In this document: one piece after another, positions 55,688-63,975 of the stretch
How positions within the stretch are numbered: the stretch's first letter is position 1
How the letters are laid out: each line of letters starts with the position of its first letter
Assembly: GCA_000296795.1 (NCBI GenBank)
Contig: BAFH01000004.1
Location: 1,148,868-1,212,867 of the forward strand
Reading direction: 5' to 3'
DNA: 64,000 nt
From: Candidatus Jettenia caeni
GTDB lineage: Bacteria > Planctomycetota > Brocadiia > Brocadiales > Brocadiaceae
Position numbers and translations under genes: made by a program
Notes under the pieces: model-generated
Databases searched by the model: none
What the model saw: only the letters and a program-made list of their open reading frames with translations
What the model was told of the DNA's origin: nothing

Positions 55688-56329
55688 ATGAATAAAAACT
55701 TAAAGAAAGCCAACAGTATGTATCCTGTTATGTATAGGTTTCCTTTGTTCCCTAAGTCAATACTGATCGTAGCGTTGTTATTCATAGCCAGCTGTGCGCC
55801 GGTTATATCTCAGCGGGTAAGGGAGCAAGCAAGGCCCGATATCACCTTCAAAGAATTGCAGAACACCCCCGAACGCTATAAGGGCCGAGTAATTATCTTA
55901 AGTGGCTTTATTATAGAGACAAAAAACACAAAAGAAGGAACCTTACTGGAAATATTACAGGCTCCTGCGGGCTTCCGGGGAGAACCGAAAGACGCTGATA
56001 GATCTGAGGGAAGATTTCTGGCGATCAGCGATCATTATCTGGATACAAATATCTATAAGAAAGACCGAAAGGTTACCGTAGCAGGCGAGGTTCAGGGAAA
56101 GAGGGTTCAGCCTTTAGAAAAAACGGAATACGTCTATCCACTACTCCATGTTAAGGAAATACATCTCTGGCCGGTTGAAGAGGTACGCCCATATCCATAT
56201 CCGTATAGTTACTATCCTTTTGATAGATATTACTGGCGAAGAGATCTTTGGCGTCACCGAATACCAAAGCATCGCAAAGATTGCAAAGACCATAAAGGCG
56301 GTAGAGGTCATAAACAGCGTAAACGTTGA
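55688..56329 (+). CDS. Slp-family outer-membrane lipoprotein with unusual basic/aromatic tail
   Basis: The 213-residue protein has a hydrophobic N-terminus ending in the lipobox IASC (about residues 33-36) and the Slp domain: RPDITFKELQNTPERYKGRV, LSGFIIETKNTKEGTLLEIL, GRFLAISDHYLDTNIYKKDR, VTVAGEVQGKRVQPLEKTEY. Slp proteins are outer-membrane lipoproteins induced by starvation or acid. After residue 160 the tail is Tyr/Pro-rich (VRPYPYPYSYYPFDRYYW) then Arg/Lys/His-rich (RHRIPKHRKDCKDHKGGRGH), a possible metal- or polyanion-binding segment. The stop overlaps the extended frame of the next gene. Confidence 0.8.
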   Translation: MNKNLKKANSMYPVMYRFPLFPKSILIVALLFIASCAPVISQRVREQARPDITFKELQNTPERYKGRVIILSGFIIETKNTKEGTLLEILQAPAGFRGEPKDADRSEGRFLAISDHYLDTNIYKKDRKVTVAGEVQGKRVQPLEKTEYVYPLLHVKEIHLWPVEEVRPYPYPYSYYPFDRYYWRRDLWRHRIPKHRKDCKDHKGGRGHKQRKR

Positions 56330-56424
56330 TTTCCCTTTTAGGGGATAAGAGAACCAATACACCAGGATACATTTATAGTATAGCTTTCTTTAACTTTTTT
56401 ATTAACAACAAGGTAAAATACAGT

Positions 56425-57696
56425 ATGGGAAAATATCTTATCGCTATTTTTATTCTCTATCTTCTCGTGGTCATTTCAGACCACTGGCTCGAATATCTCA
56501 ATCTCTCTCATCTCAAAAAACATGGCGCCTCAATCCCTCCGGAATTCGAAGGGTATATAGACCAGGCATTACTGAAAAAGACACAAGACTATGTTGTTGA
56601 GAATACAAAATTTGAGGTTGTTTCATCTATTTTCCATACCATAATCTTCATATTTTTTCTCTTCGGAAATCTGCTGAATATCTACAATTCGTGGATTGCC
56701 TCTCTGAGATTACCCTTTATCTTATCAGGTTTGATCTTCTTTTTGCTCCTGTTTTATGCTGATACACTCCTAAAAATTCCCTTCGATCTTTATCATACAT
56801 TTCAAATAGAAAATACCTATGGGTTTACAACTACCACCCGGAGATTATGGGTAACCGATCTCATAAAGTCGCTGGCAATATCCACTATTCTGATGGCCAT
56901 CATACTATCAGGAGGCCTTCTGATTATTCAGGTAAGCCCCAATTTCTGGTGGTTATGGGTATGGTGTCTCTTTCTGGCCTTCAGTATCATAATTATGTAC
57001 ATCTTCCCCTACGTAATAGAACCGCTCTTTAATAAGTTTACCCCTATTGAAGATGAGAAACTTCAGGAGGGTATACGCTCTATTATGCAAAGGGTTGGTA
57101 TAAAGGTAAAAAAGGTCTTAACCATGGATGCATCAAAGAGAACAAAGCACACCAACGCCTATTTTACCGGTATGGGAAAGGTAAAAAGGATTATTCTCTA
57201 CGATACACTCCTGGAGAAGATGGATAATGATGAGACTCTGTCAGTCCTTGCGCATGAGGCGGGACACTGGAAAAGGCGGCATCTTATAAAACATCTTATT
57301 GCATCAGAATGTATAGCATTAATCGCTCTGTATATATCCTATAAGCTCGTGCAAAGTGATTTCCTTATTCATCTCTTTCATATCAAAGATGCTACATTTT
57401 TTGCAAAGGTTGTTATCCTGGGTTTTTTAGGTTCCCTGGTAGCATTTCCCTTTACGCCGGTATTTCATTTCTTTTCAAGAAGGCACGAAATTGAAGCCGA
57501 CCGGTTCTCCTGTGAGTTGACGGGAAACAGCAAGAGTATGATAAGTACCCTCATAAAGCTTTCAAAGGATAACCTTTCAAATCTCCACCCCCATCCCCTG
57601 TACGCCGCCTTTCACTATTCACATCCACCGGTACTGGAAAGAATAAAACGTATTAAGCAGGGGCAGGTTTCAAGCCTGCCCCTACAACAACATTGA
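56425..57696 (+). CDS. M48 family metalloprotease, Ste24/CAAX prenyl-protease-like
   Basis: The product (423 residues) has an N-terminal helical CAAX_prot region with several transmembrane stretches (about 4-20, 70-88, 95-110, 150-175, 182-200) and the zinc motif HEAGHWKRRHL (about 270-280) with ADRFSCELTG (third ligand Glu in the EADR block). It is an integral membrane zinc protease; substrates are unknown. The frame continues to 56326 but ATG 56425 with AAGG upstream gives the normal family N-terminus MGKYLIAIFILYLLVVISDH. The last residues lie in a hairpin repeat (57659-57683). Confidence 0.88.
   Translation: MGKYLIAIFILYLLVVISDHWLEYLNLSHLKKHGASIPPEFEGYIDQALLKKTQDYVVENTKFEVVSSIFHTIIFIFFLFGNLLNIYNSWIASLRLPFILSGLIFFLLLFYADTLLKIPFDLYHTFQIENTYGFTTTTRRLWVTDLIKSLAISTILMAIILSGGLLIIQVSPNFWWLWVWCLFLAFSIIIMYIFPYVIEPLFNKFTPIEDEKLQEGIRSIMQRVGIKVKKVLTMDASKRTKHTNAYFTGMGKVKRIILYDTLLEKMDNDETLSVLAHEAGHWKRRHLIKHLIASECIALIALYISYKLVQSDFLIHLFHIKDATFFAKVVILGFLGSLVAFPFTPVFHFFSRRHEIEADRFSCELTGNSKSMISTLIKLSKDNLSNLHPHPLYAAFHYSHPPVLERIKRIKQGQVSSLPLQQH
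57659..57683. repeat. Hairpin AGGGGCAGG / CCTGCCCCT at the protease 3' end
   Basis: AGGGGCAGG and CCTGCCCCT form a 9-bp stem with loop TTTCAAG. This is a recognisable dispersed-repeat type, and it encodes the last residues (GQVSSLPLQQH) of the M48 gene. Confidence 0.7.
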
Positions 57697-58208
57697 AATT
57701 TCTATACATTAAGTAAGGCAATTTGGAATATGCCATGTGACATGTCACACTTCTGTAGCGATACACTTGTGTTGCCTGTCACATTGTACTCATGCCATCT
57801 TTATAATTCCTTTTTTTACCATTGCTGCGAAAATACTATGAAATTTACTCCGGCTCTTTTCTTGGTATAATTTTTGATGTTTAATTCTTAGCGAGTACAC
57901 TATCAAGGCGATTCGTAATACCAGAGGTAAATCTGGCTTGTGTTACCAATACATCTCCTTCACCTTATAACCGTAGAATTAAATTTGGCCGTGTAACCTG
58001 TATGAAGCGGAAGAAATAGAGCGCTATACTCCGGAGTATCATTGATATCCGGAATACTATGCATGATACGGCTTTGCACAACTATCCATGTACCGTTTGC
58101 TCGTAATGAGACCTTCGGCAACTTTAGCAACGCGTAGTGGCAAGGAGCGCCTTGCCACTACGTAGTTTGTTTGAATTACCTAAGCATTAAATCAAAAAGG
58201 AGGAAGGA
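57697..58208. other. Intergenic region with a TGTGACATGTCACA palindrome and a hairpin
   Basis: No gene supported over 512 bases. Features: perfect palindrome TGTGACATGTCACA at 57736-57749, and a 13-bp stem hairpin CGTAGTGGCAAGG/CCTTGCCACTACG at 58133-58162, about 47 bases before the P460 gene. AAAGGAGGAAGG precedes that gene's ATG. Confidence 0.55.
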
Positions 58209-59816
58209 ATGAAAAAGATTTATTCGCCCATCATATTATTCCCACTGGTAATAAGCATTCTCTCAGCGGGATGCGGACTGATGGAAAGAGAAACCGGTAC
58301 TGGAGAGGAGCCATCTAAAATAACCAGAGAGGAGCGCAAAGCCGACAAAATAGCTGATAAACTCTGGGAAAAGATACAGAAGGAAAGCTACCGGCAGAAC
58401 TGGAAGATGTGGCCAGGCAAGGAGGCTTTCTATCCAGGAAAGGAACCCCATGGAACTTTATTAATTACCTATGTAAATAACGTCGCTTATGATGCAATAC
58501 TCAATAAAAAGGAACGTATGCCTCCGGAAGCAATAATAATTAAAGAAAACTATACGCAAAACAAAGACCTTGCTTCTATCACTGCAATACAAAAGATAGA
58601 AGGTTTTAATCCTGATGCCAATGACTGGTATTGGGTCCAATTTGGACCAGGCGGTAAAGTTATGACCATTGAAGAGTATGGCCAAACCACGAGGTTAGCA
58701 GGCAAAATTGATGAATGTATCAATTGCCATAGTGAACAGAGCGGTAACGACTACCTTTTTACAGGTTCTTCAGGAGGAACCATGTTTGAGACTAAAAAAA
58801 CTAAAGCTGAGGAAACTGAAGAAGATGAGGAAGATAAGGAAGCCGAAGAAGCTCATGAAGAAGCAGCAAACGAAAAAGAAATTGCCGAAGGAATTTGGAG
58901 TAAGATACAGATTGAAAATTATCGGGAAAACTGGAAGATGTGGCCAGGCAAAGAGGCTTTCTCACCAGGAAAAGAGTCACATGGGGCGCATGGGGCTTTA
59001 TCAACCACTTACCTGAACGACACTGCTTATGATGCATTGGAAAATAAAGAGAAACAATTGCCTCACGGGTCGATACTGGTTAAAGAAGACTACACGCCAG
59101 CTAAAAAACTTACCGCTATCACGGTAATGAAAAAAATAGAAGAGTATAACCCCGAAGCAAATGATTGGTATTGGGTTCAATACAGAATGGACGGAAAAGT
59201 TGCAACAAAGAAGAAGAATGGCAAAATTATGGCGCTGGCTGGTAAGGTTAGCGACTGCTCCGAATGTCACGCCAGGCGTAACAATAATGATTACATTTTT
59301 ACCAGTACATTAGGTGAAGAAATACCCGAAGCTGACATTAAGGAAATAAAGGGAGAAATGCCTACTGATGAGGAAATTGCAGATAAGATCTGGGATACCA
59401 TGGAGAGTGAAGATTATCAAAAAGGCTGGAAGATGTGGCCAAAGAAAGAAGCTTTTTATAAAGGGAGGGAACCCCATGGGGCTTTATTAACTACCTATGT
59501 AAACGGCCCTGCCTATAAGGCAATTGTGAATAAAGAGAAACAGATGCCTGACGGCGCAATAATTATCAAGGAAAACTATACACCGAATAAAGAGCTTACC
59601 TCCATAATGGTAATGAATAAAAGGGAAAATTATGGCAGCGAGGTTAACGATTGGTATTGGGTACAGTACGAGCCTGATGGAGAAGTTATGACTATGGAAA
59701 AGGAAGATGAAACGATAACACTCGCAGGTAAGGTAGAGGATTGTATTGACTGTCATGGTAAGAAGATTAACAATGATTACCTCTATACAAGCTCCCTCAG
59801 AGAGTTTCAAAGATAA
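58209..59816 (+). CDS. Exported lipoprotein of three tandem cytochrome P460-like domains
   Basis: The 535-residue protein has a signal ending in a lipobox-like SAGC (about 19-22), then three homologous domains of about 150-165 residues. Each has NWKMWPGKEAFYPGKEPHG-type start (in order about residues 64, 239, 401), ANDWYWVQ (or VNDWYWVQ), and ends with a c-heme site: CINCH about 170-174, CSECH about 350-354, CIDCH about 512-516. This is the cytochrome_P460/cytochrome c'-beta domain pattern. Acidic linkers (EETEEDEEDKEAEEAHEEAA) join domains 1 and 2. P460 enzymes oxidise hydroxylamine; c'-beta types bind NO. Which applies here depends on the Lys cross-link, not verifiable by sequence alone. 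Confidence 0.85.
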   Translation: MKKIYSPIILFPLVISILSAGCGLMERETGTGEEPSKITREERKADKIADKLWEKIQKESYRQNWKMWPGKEAFYPGKEPHGTLLITYVNNVAYDAILNKKERMPPEAIIIKENYTQNKDLASITAIQKIEGFNPDANDWYWVQFGPGGKVMTIEEYGQTTRLAGKIDECINCHSEQSGNDYLFTGSSGGTMFETKKTKAEETEEDEEDKEAEEAHEEAANEKEIAEGIWSKIQIENYRENWKMWPGKEAFSPGKESHGAHGALSTTYLNDTAYDALENKEKQLPHGSILVKEDYTPAKKLTAITVMKKIEEYNPEANDWYWVQYRMDGKVATKKKNGKIMALAGKVSDCSECHARRNNNDYIFTSTLGEEIPEADIKEIKGEMPTDEEIADKIWDTMESEDYQKGWKMWPKKEAFYKGREPHGALLTTYVNGPAYKAIVNKEKQMPDGAIIIKENYTPNKELTSIMVMNKRENYGSEVNDWYWVQYEPDGEVMTMEKEDETITLAGKVEDCIDCHGKKINNDYLYTSSLREFQR

Positions 59817-59940
59817 AGAGAATAACCAAGACATTCGGCTACCCGGTATAAACTAGGCCTTTCGGCGACTTAAAATATCTATTTTCCCGGCACTGATCCA
59901 TCCCCTTTACCCCATATGCATCAAGTTGTCGTTTAGTCAA

Positions 59941-60061
59941 GGGTGGCACTGACAAACCCTGTTTGTCAGTGTGGTATATTCCCTATCCACGTTGGCATTT
60001 GAAGCAAGCACGGACAAACTTCGTTTGTCCGTGCCACCCTGAAAACCGCTTACATAAAATG
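59941..60061. repeat. Paired-hairpin element, full copy 3
   Basis: Left arm 59941-59971 (GGGTGG, then CACTGACAAAC-CCT-GTTTGTCAGTG) and right arm 60009-60039 (CACGGACAAAC-TTC-GTTTGTCCGTG, then CCACCC) flank a 37-bp spacer related to that of copy 1. In the left hairpin a G-C pair has become T-A on both strands (CACTGAC/GTCAGTG versus CACGGAC/GTCCGTG), a compensatory change. The trailing 27 bases to 60061 match copy 2. Confidence 0.85.
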
Positions 60062-60204
60062 AAAATTCCTATACAATTAAATGTAGAGCAAGGCTTTACT
60101 TGTCTTCCCGCCTGAATACCTGCACCGGGATAGCCTTTTCCAGTATCAGATGGATACAAAAACCTGTAGAGACGCAAAATCTTGCGTCTCCCCGTGTCCC
60201 CTTT

Positions 60205-60558
60205 TCACGCCCCCCATCCAAAATGGCTTACAATAACACTCGTAATCCATGAAAAAACCATATAGGTTATCACACCAATAGCAACTGATTTCACAAATCC
60301 TAACCGGGGCAATAAAAAGATAATGCACAGCACATAGATAATCCATGATGGCGTCATCAAAAGGAGACCCTTTGCATAATGTATTGTAGCAACCTGCCCA
60401 CCTCTGTTATAAATCAGGACAGAGGTCAGCAAGGTAATGGCAGGAAAAATCGCCATAAAAGAAGCGAGCAGGCCCCTTCCCTGCGAGCCAATAAATGTCG
60501 CTATGCTCACAATAGTGCCCCCAAGGATAAAATAGAGTATAAAAATTTTTAGCTGCAT
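60205..60558 (-). CDS. Four-helix small membrane protein (DUF3147/GlpM-like)
   Basis: The 117-residue protein has four hydrophobic segments (about 5-22, 32-50, 62-84, 90-110), with GSQGRGLLASFMAIFPAITLL and SWIIYVLCIIFLLP. The repeated G-x-x-A/S pattern and length resemble the GlpM/DUF3147 group. Function is unknown. Its ATG shares its first base with the metallophosphatase stop (TAATG at 60558-60560), so it is the last gene of a four-gene operon. Confidence 0.6.
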   Translation of the reverse strand: MQLKIFILYFILGGTIVSIATFIGSQGRGLLASFMAIFPAITLLTSVLIYNRGGQVATIHYAKGLLLMTPSWIIYVLCIIFLLPRLGFVKSVAIGVITYMVFSWITSVIVSHFGWGA

Positions 60559-61799
60559 TATTTTTGCCAGTGTAACGTAAAATCATCAATTAATTCCAGA
60601 CGTTCCTTCACAAATTGCCTTTCAAAGGCGCTGTCATCCGGTAATCCCTTCGCTAAATCATACCGCAGACCAAATACTTTACCCTGCAAAATTACCTTAT
60701 TGTTATTATTGGTGCGTACTATAATGTCTACGAAGTGATAAGCCGTTATAAATTCTACACACTGAAAACCATCGAAAGGAATTTGAGAAGTATTACATTC
60801 ACCCATACCTGCCAGAGGAGCGCCTCCGCCGCCTGAAATAATATATACAGGTAATTGCACGTTACCTGTTGTATGTGTCCTGCAGATTCGCTGGTAATTG
60901 TGCTCATGGCCATTGATAATCAGGAGTACGTTATTTGCGCTGTCATTAAAAAACCTCACATACCGGTCCCGAAATCTTGACGCTCTGGATTCCTTGTCCA
61001 TCAGGTCTGCACAACCATGAATCCCAAGAGAATATGGCGGATAGTGTTCGAGAATAATTTTGGGACCGCTAAATTGCTGTAATTCATTCAGAAACCATTG
61101 GAATTGTTCTTCATCATCAGGTAATGAGGAGTTTAAGATAAGAAATTTTATCTCCAATCCATTGGCCTTCCTGATGAAAGAATACCATGACTGATCCTCC
61201 GCCGTACCCTTCAACACCTCTTTTAAGTAAGAGCTGGAGGAAGGAGGTAATTTATCTCTGATTTCTTCACATAAGACCTCACGGCTCCTCGTCTTTATCC
61301 TTGATTCTACAAGAGAATTGATCTCTTCGAGTAATTTCTTCCATACCTTTTCCAGAGTACTGTCATCCGAAGGACCCGACGGCAGTGAATCTGATTCCTC
61401 CTCTGGTTTGTCTGCTATGCCCATTTTTCTTAGCACTTCCTTCACCAGCTCATCTACCTTCTCACTGAACATGAGCTCATGATTACCAATAGCAGGATAC
61501 AACGGGATCGTGGTATCTCCTGTATAATTATTGGTAATTACTTCTAAAAATTTTTCAAACTCATTGTAATAAACCATATCTCCGGAGAACAAAATAAAAT
61601 CAGGGTCCATGCTGCGTATCGCCATTGCTATCGTATTATGTTTTACTTGAGGTTTTCCGATTACCTTAATATCTCCACGGGTGTCTCCATATGCAATGAA
61701 ATGCAGTGTTTTAGCATAAAGATCCTGGGAAAAAATGCAAAAAAGAAGGAGAAAATTACTAATGAGGAATGTTACGTGAGTTTGTTTACGCATAGGCAT
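60558..61799 (-). CDS. Exported calcineurin-like metallophosphatase
   Basis: The 413-residue protein has a signal peptide (about 8-28) and calcineurin-type motifs: FIAYGDTRGD (about 34-43, GDxRG metal ligands), FILFSGDMVYYNEFE (GDxVxx), LYPAIGNHELMF (GNHE), HYPPYSLGIHG and VLLIINGHEHNYQRI (GHxH). It likely hydrolyses a phospho-ester outside the cytoplasm, as purple-acid-like enzymes do; the substrate is unknown. The middle (about 120-200) is acidic and helical. It is coupled to the TPR gene by a shared A (TAATG at 61799). Confidence 0.85.
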   Translation of the reverse strand: MPMRKQTHVTFLISNFLLLFCIFSQDLYAKTLHFIAYGDTRGDIKVIGKPQVKHNTIAMAIRSMDPDFILFSGDMVYYNEFEKFLEVITNNYTGDTTIPLYPAIGNHELMFSEKVDELVKEVLRKMGIADKPEEESDSLPSGPSDDSTLEKVWKKLLEEINSLVESRIKTRSREVLCEEIRDKLPPSSSSYLKEVLKGTAEDQSWYSFIRKANGLEIKFLILNSSLPDDEEQFQWFLNELQQFSGPKIILEHYPPYSLGIHGCADLMDKESRASRFRDRYVRFFNDSANNVLLIINGHEHNYQRICRTHTTGNVQLPVYIISGGGGAPLAGMGECNTSQIPFDGFQCVEFITAYHFVDIIVRTNNNNKVILQGKVFGLRYDLAKGLPDDSAFERQFVKERLELIDDFTLHWQK

Positions 61800-62563
61800 T
61801 AATCATAATCAGATGCCGGGGTTTCTTTTATCAGGTCATCCCTGCTTTCATTCGCCTCTTTTGTTTTCCGTTTGGTCTGGTGAATTACACCTAAAGCAAA
61901 ATGGGCGTTGTAGTTATTAGGATTAAGTTCAAGTGCTTTTTGTAAGGACTGAATAGCGTCATCATAGTGATCCTTTTTTGCATAGGTAACGCCAAGGTTA
62001 TAATAAGCATTCGAGTATTTAGGGTTAATCTCTGTTGCCTTCTTAAAGGCATCAATAGCTTCGTCCAAATTATCCATAGATGAATAGACAATACCCAGGT
62101 TATAATACCCCTTATCAAATGCCGGATTAAATTCCACGGCTTTTTCAAAAGCCCCGGCAGCGTCGTTGTATTGCTTCTTTTTATAATAGGCAATACCCAA
62201 ATTATAGTATGCTTCGACATACTGAGGTGACAGTTCTACAGCCTTTTTCAAAGATCCGACAGCTTCATCTAATCGGCCTGCGTTATGATAAACAACGCCC
62301 AAATTGTTGTATGCCTTTACGAAATTGGGGTCGATTTCCAAAGTCTTTTTGTATTCATTGATAGCTTCTTCCATCATCCCTTTTTCATGGTACACAATTC
62401 CGAGATTATAATGGGCCTCTGCAGAGTTAGGATTTATCTCTATAGCCTGCTGAAAGGACCTCATAGCGGCATCTAACGATGCATCTTCACCCTGATCCTG
62501 GCTATAACCTGCATTTGTTAATACGAGCAGTATACCTATTACTACCACCATACCAATTCTCAT
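61799..62563 (-). CDS. Exported TPR-repeat protein
   Basis: The 254-residue protein has a signal peptide (MRIGMVVVIGILLVLTNAGY) and about six tetratricopeptide repeats (for example AHYNLGIVYHEKGMMEEAINEYKK and AYYNLGVTYAKKDHYDDAIQSLQK). It is a protein-interaction scaffold on the non-cytoplasmic side. AGGGGGAG precedes the ATG. It is the second gene of the operon 63539-60205; its partner is probably the metallophosphatase. Confidence 0.85.
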   Translation of the reverse strand: MRIGMVVVIGILLVLTNAGYSQDQGEDASLDAAMRSFQQAIEINPNSAEAHYNLGIVYHEKGMMEEAINEYKKTLEIDPNFVKAYNNLGVVYHNAGRLDEAVGSLKKAVELSPQYVEAYYNLGIAYYKKKQYNDAAGAFEKAVEFNPAFDKGYYNLGIVYSSMDNLDEAIDAFKKATEINPKYSNAYYNLGVTYAKKDHYDDAIQSLQKALELNPNNYNAHFALGVIHQTKRKTKEANESRDDLIKETPASDYD

Positions 62564-62591
62564 AGAGCACTCCCCCTAAAATACTGTAATT

Positions 62592-63539
62592 TTAATCGAT
62601 CCGCAGATAACCTTCTTGTAAAGGTTCACTCAATGTTATGAGAGAAATTGATGATATCGTTTCGAATACAGGAGACTGGACCGCAGGCGCTTCTAATGTC
62701 ACATGCAATGGCTCTTGAATAAATTTCAGACCGGAAATCTTCGCAGATAAGCTTGTAACGGGCAACCCGATTTCATAGTGCTCAATGACTGATCTGATCT
62801 CTCCTGTAATCATAGGCATTTGCGTTACCACAGGCAATAATGATACGTCTTCTTCACCTGTGATTCCCCGGATCATAGAATCATATCCCGCAGTCATAAA
62901 CTTCAAATGAGAAATGTTCTCTTTTCTGTCCATATCAACGGGTTGTTCGAGCTGATACTTCTGAGGAAGAGACACAATTCCCTCTTGAACCATAGGTCTG
63001 ACTCTTGTAACAGACAGTGATTCCTGAAAATCTGCCATAAGGGGGTCAGCCACTAATTTTTTTAACTGATCCAGAGATGTCTCCAGCAAAAGCTTTTGAT
63101 ATCGGAAAGCTTCCTTTTCGGTTATCGTGGTAGTTGGTTCTCTCTTAACGGTATTCATAATCTTATGAACCAACAGATCTCCTACTAACAGTTGTTCCAG
63201 GGAAGCATCCTTTTTTACTGCCTTCAGGAAATGATAATTTACAAAGATGAGTGCAATCCCAAATCCTATCACAAGCACATAGGTAAGTATCTTTGTAATG
63301 GCGGGAAAGAATTTTATAACCAGGTGGAATAAGAGAATGAAGATCAGGGTCGATACTCCAACCTCTAAAAGACCCGCCTGGGGTGAACCGGTTATTGTAA
63401 AATAAATCAGGACAAGGGCTACAATCAGAAACCATATACAGAGAAAGACGATCATGTGTTTCCATGTATTTGTAGGCACATGAGGGCCGGGCATTCCTGA
63501 CGGTTCAGGTAACTGGCTATTTTTGTTCGGCATAGTCAT
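62592..63539 (-). CDS. Unrecognised membrane protein with large C-terminal domain
   Basis: The 315-residue protein has three hydrophobic segments (about 27-49, 57-75, 82-102) and an extracytoplasmic part of about 210 residues with repeated hydrophobic-acidic patterns (LLVGDLLVHKIMNTVKREPT, MIRGITGEEDVSLLPVVTQM, VTLEAPAVQSPVFETISSIS). I know no family for it. It is first in the operon, 28 bases before the TPR gene, so it may anchor the TPR-metallophosphatase pair. An ATG at 63533 is an alternative start. Confidence 0.6.
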   Translation of the reverse strand: MTMPNKNSQLPEPSGMPGPHVPTNTWKHMIVFLCIWFLIVALVLIYFTITGSPQAGLLEVGVSTLIFILLFHLVIKFFPAITKILTYVLVIGFGIALIFVNYHFLKAVKKDASLEQLLVGDLLVHKIMNTVKREPTTTITEKEAFRYQKLLLETSLDQLKKLVADPLMADFQESLSVTRVRPMVQEGIVSLPQKYQLEQPVDMDRKENISHLKFMTAGYDSMIRGITGEEDVSLLPVVTQMPMITGEIRSVIEHYEIGLPVTSLSAKISGLKFIQEPLHVTLEAPAVQSPVFETISSISLITLSEPLQEGYLRID

Positions 63540-63771
63540 ATGGAAATGAGATTGAGATTGTTTATACTATCAATAGAGTTTCCCTTTTGAAATTCCTATA
63601 CATTTAAGTTAAGTCTTAAACAGTTTGACTGACTCAATCAACCATCTTCAGTTGAATCAAAACATTCTATAGTAATGTTAAAAGAAAATGTCGCTTTATT
63701 TTTGAGATCATGATAGTACAAAAATACCCTATAATTCAGAAGTGATAGCAGATACAATGAAGATGATCTCT

Positions 63772-63807
63772 ATTTCAAGCCCGAAGGGCTGTCATGATTA
63801 TAGATAA
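63772..63807. repeat. CCCGAAGGG repeat unit, copy 2
   Basis: The unit reads ATTTCAAGCCCGAAGGGCTG then TCATGATTATAG, with the palindrome GCCCGAAGGGC and the shared ATGATTATAG tail. Confidence 0.6.
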
Positions 63808-63892
63808 TGAATAACCCCAAAATCAACAACCCTGAAGAAATAATTATTAGAAAACAACGGCAAATTCCCAGGCAATGACAGGTATACACGGG

Positions 63893-63975
63893 TTTTCCAT
63901 GCCACCCCTTCGGGGTTCAAACCCTTTCTTCTGCTCTTTTGCTATAATCATACCATCCCTTCGGGATTATGAGAC
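63893..63975. repeat. CCCGAAGGG repeats, two units inverted
   Basis: On the reverse strand the order is AATCCCGAAGGGATGGTATG then ATTATAG, about 20 bases, then AACCCCGAAGGGGTGGCATG. These are two spaced units of the same family as 53421 and 63772. They lie in the 460-base gene-free end of the window (63540-64000), which otherwise holds nothing I can support. Confidence 0.6.

Noticed and set aside
57736..57749. CRP/FNR site
   Set aside because: The half-sites TGTGA and TCACA are four bases apart, not six, so it does not fit the standard site.
59941..60039. Direct-looking GGACAAAC repeats resembling CRISPR units
   Set aside because: They are inverted pairs with different spacers, only two per locus, and no cas gene is near.
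63901..63930. GGTTCAAACCC similar to a tRNA T-arm
   Set aside because: It belongs to the CCCGAAGGG repeat; no acceptor or anticodon stem could be built.
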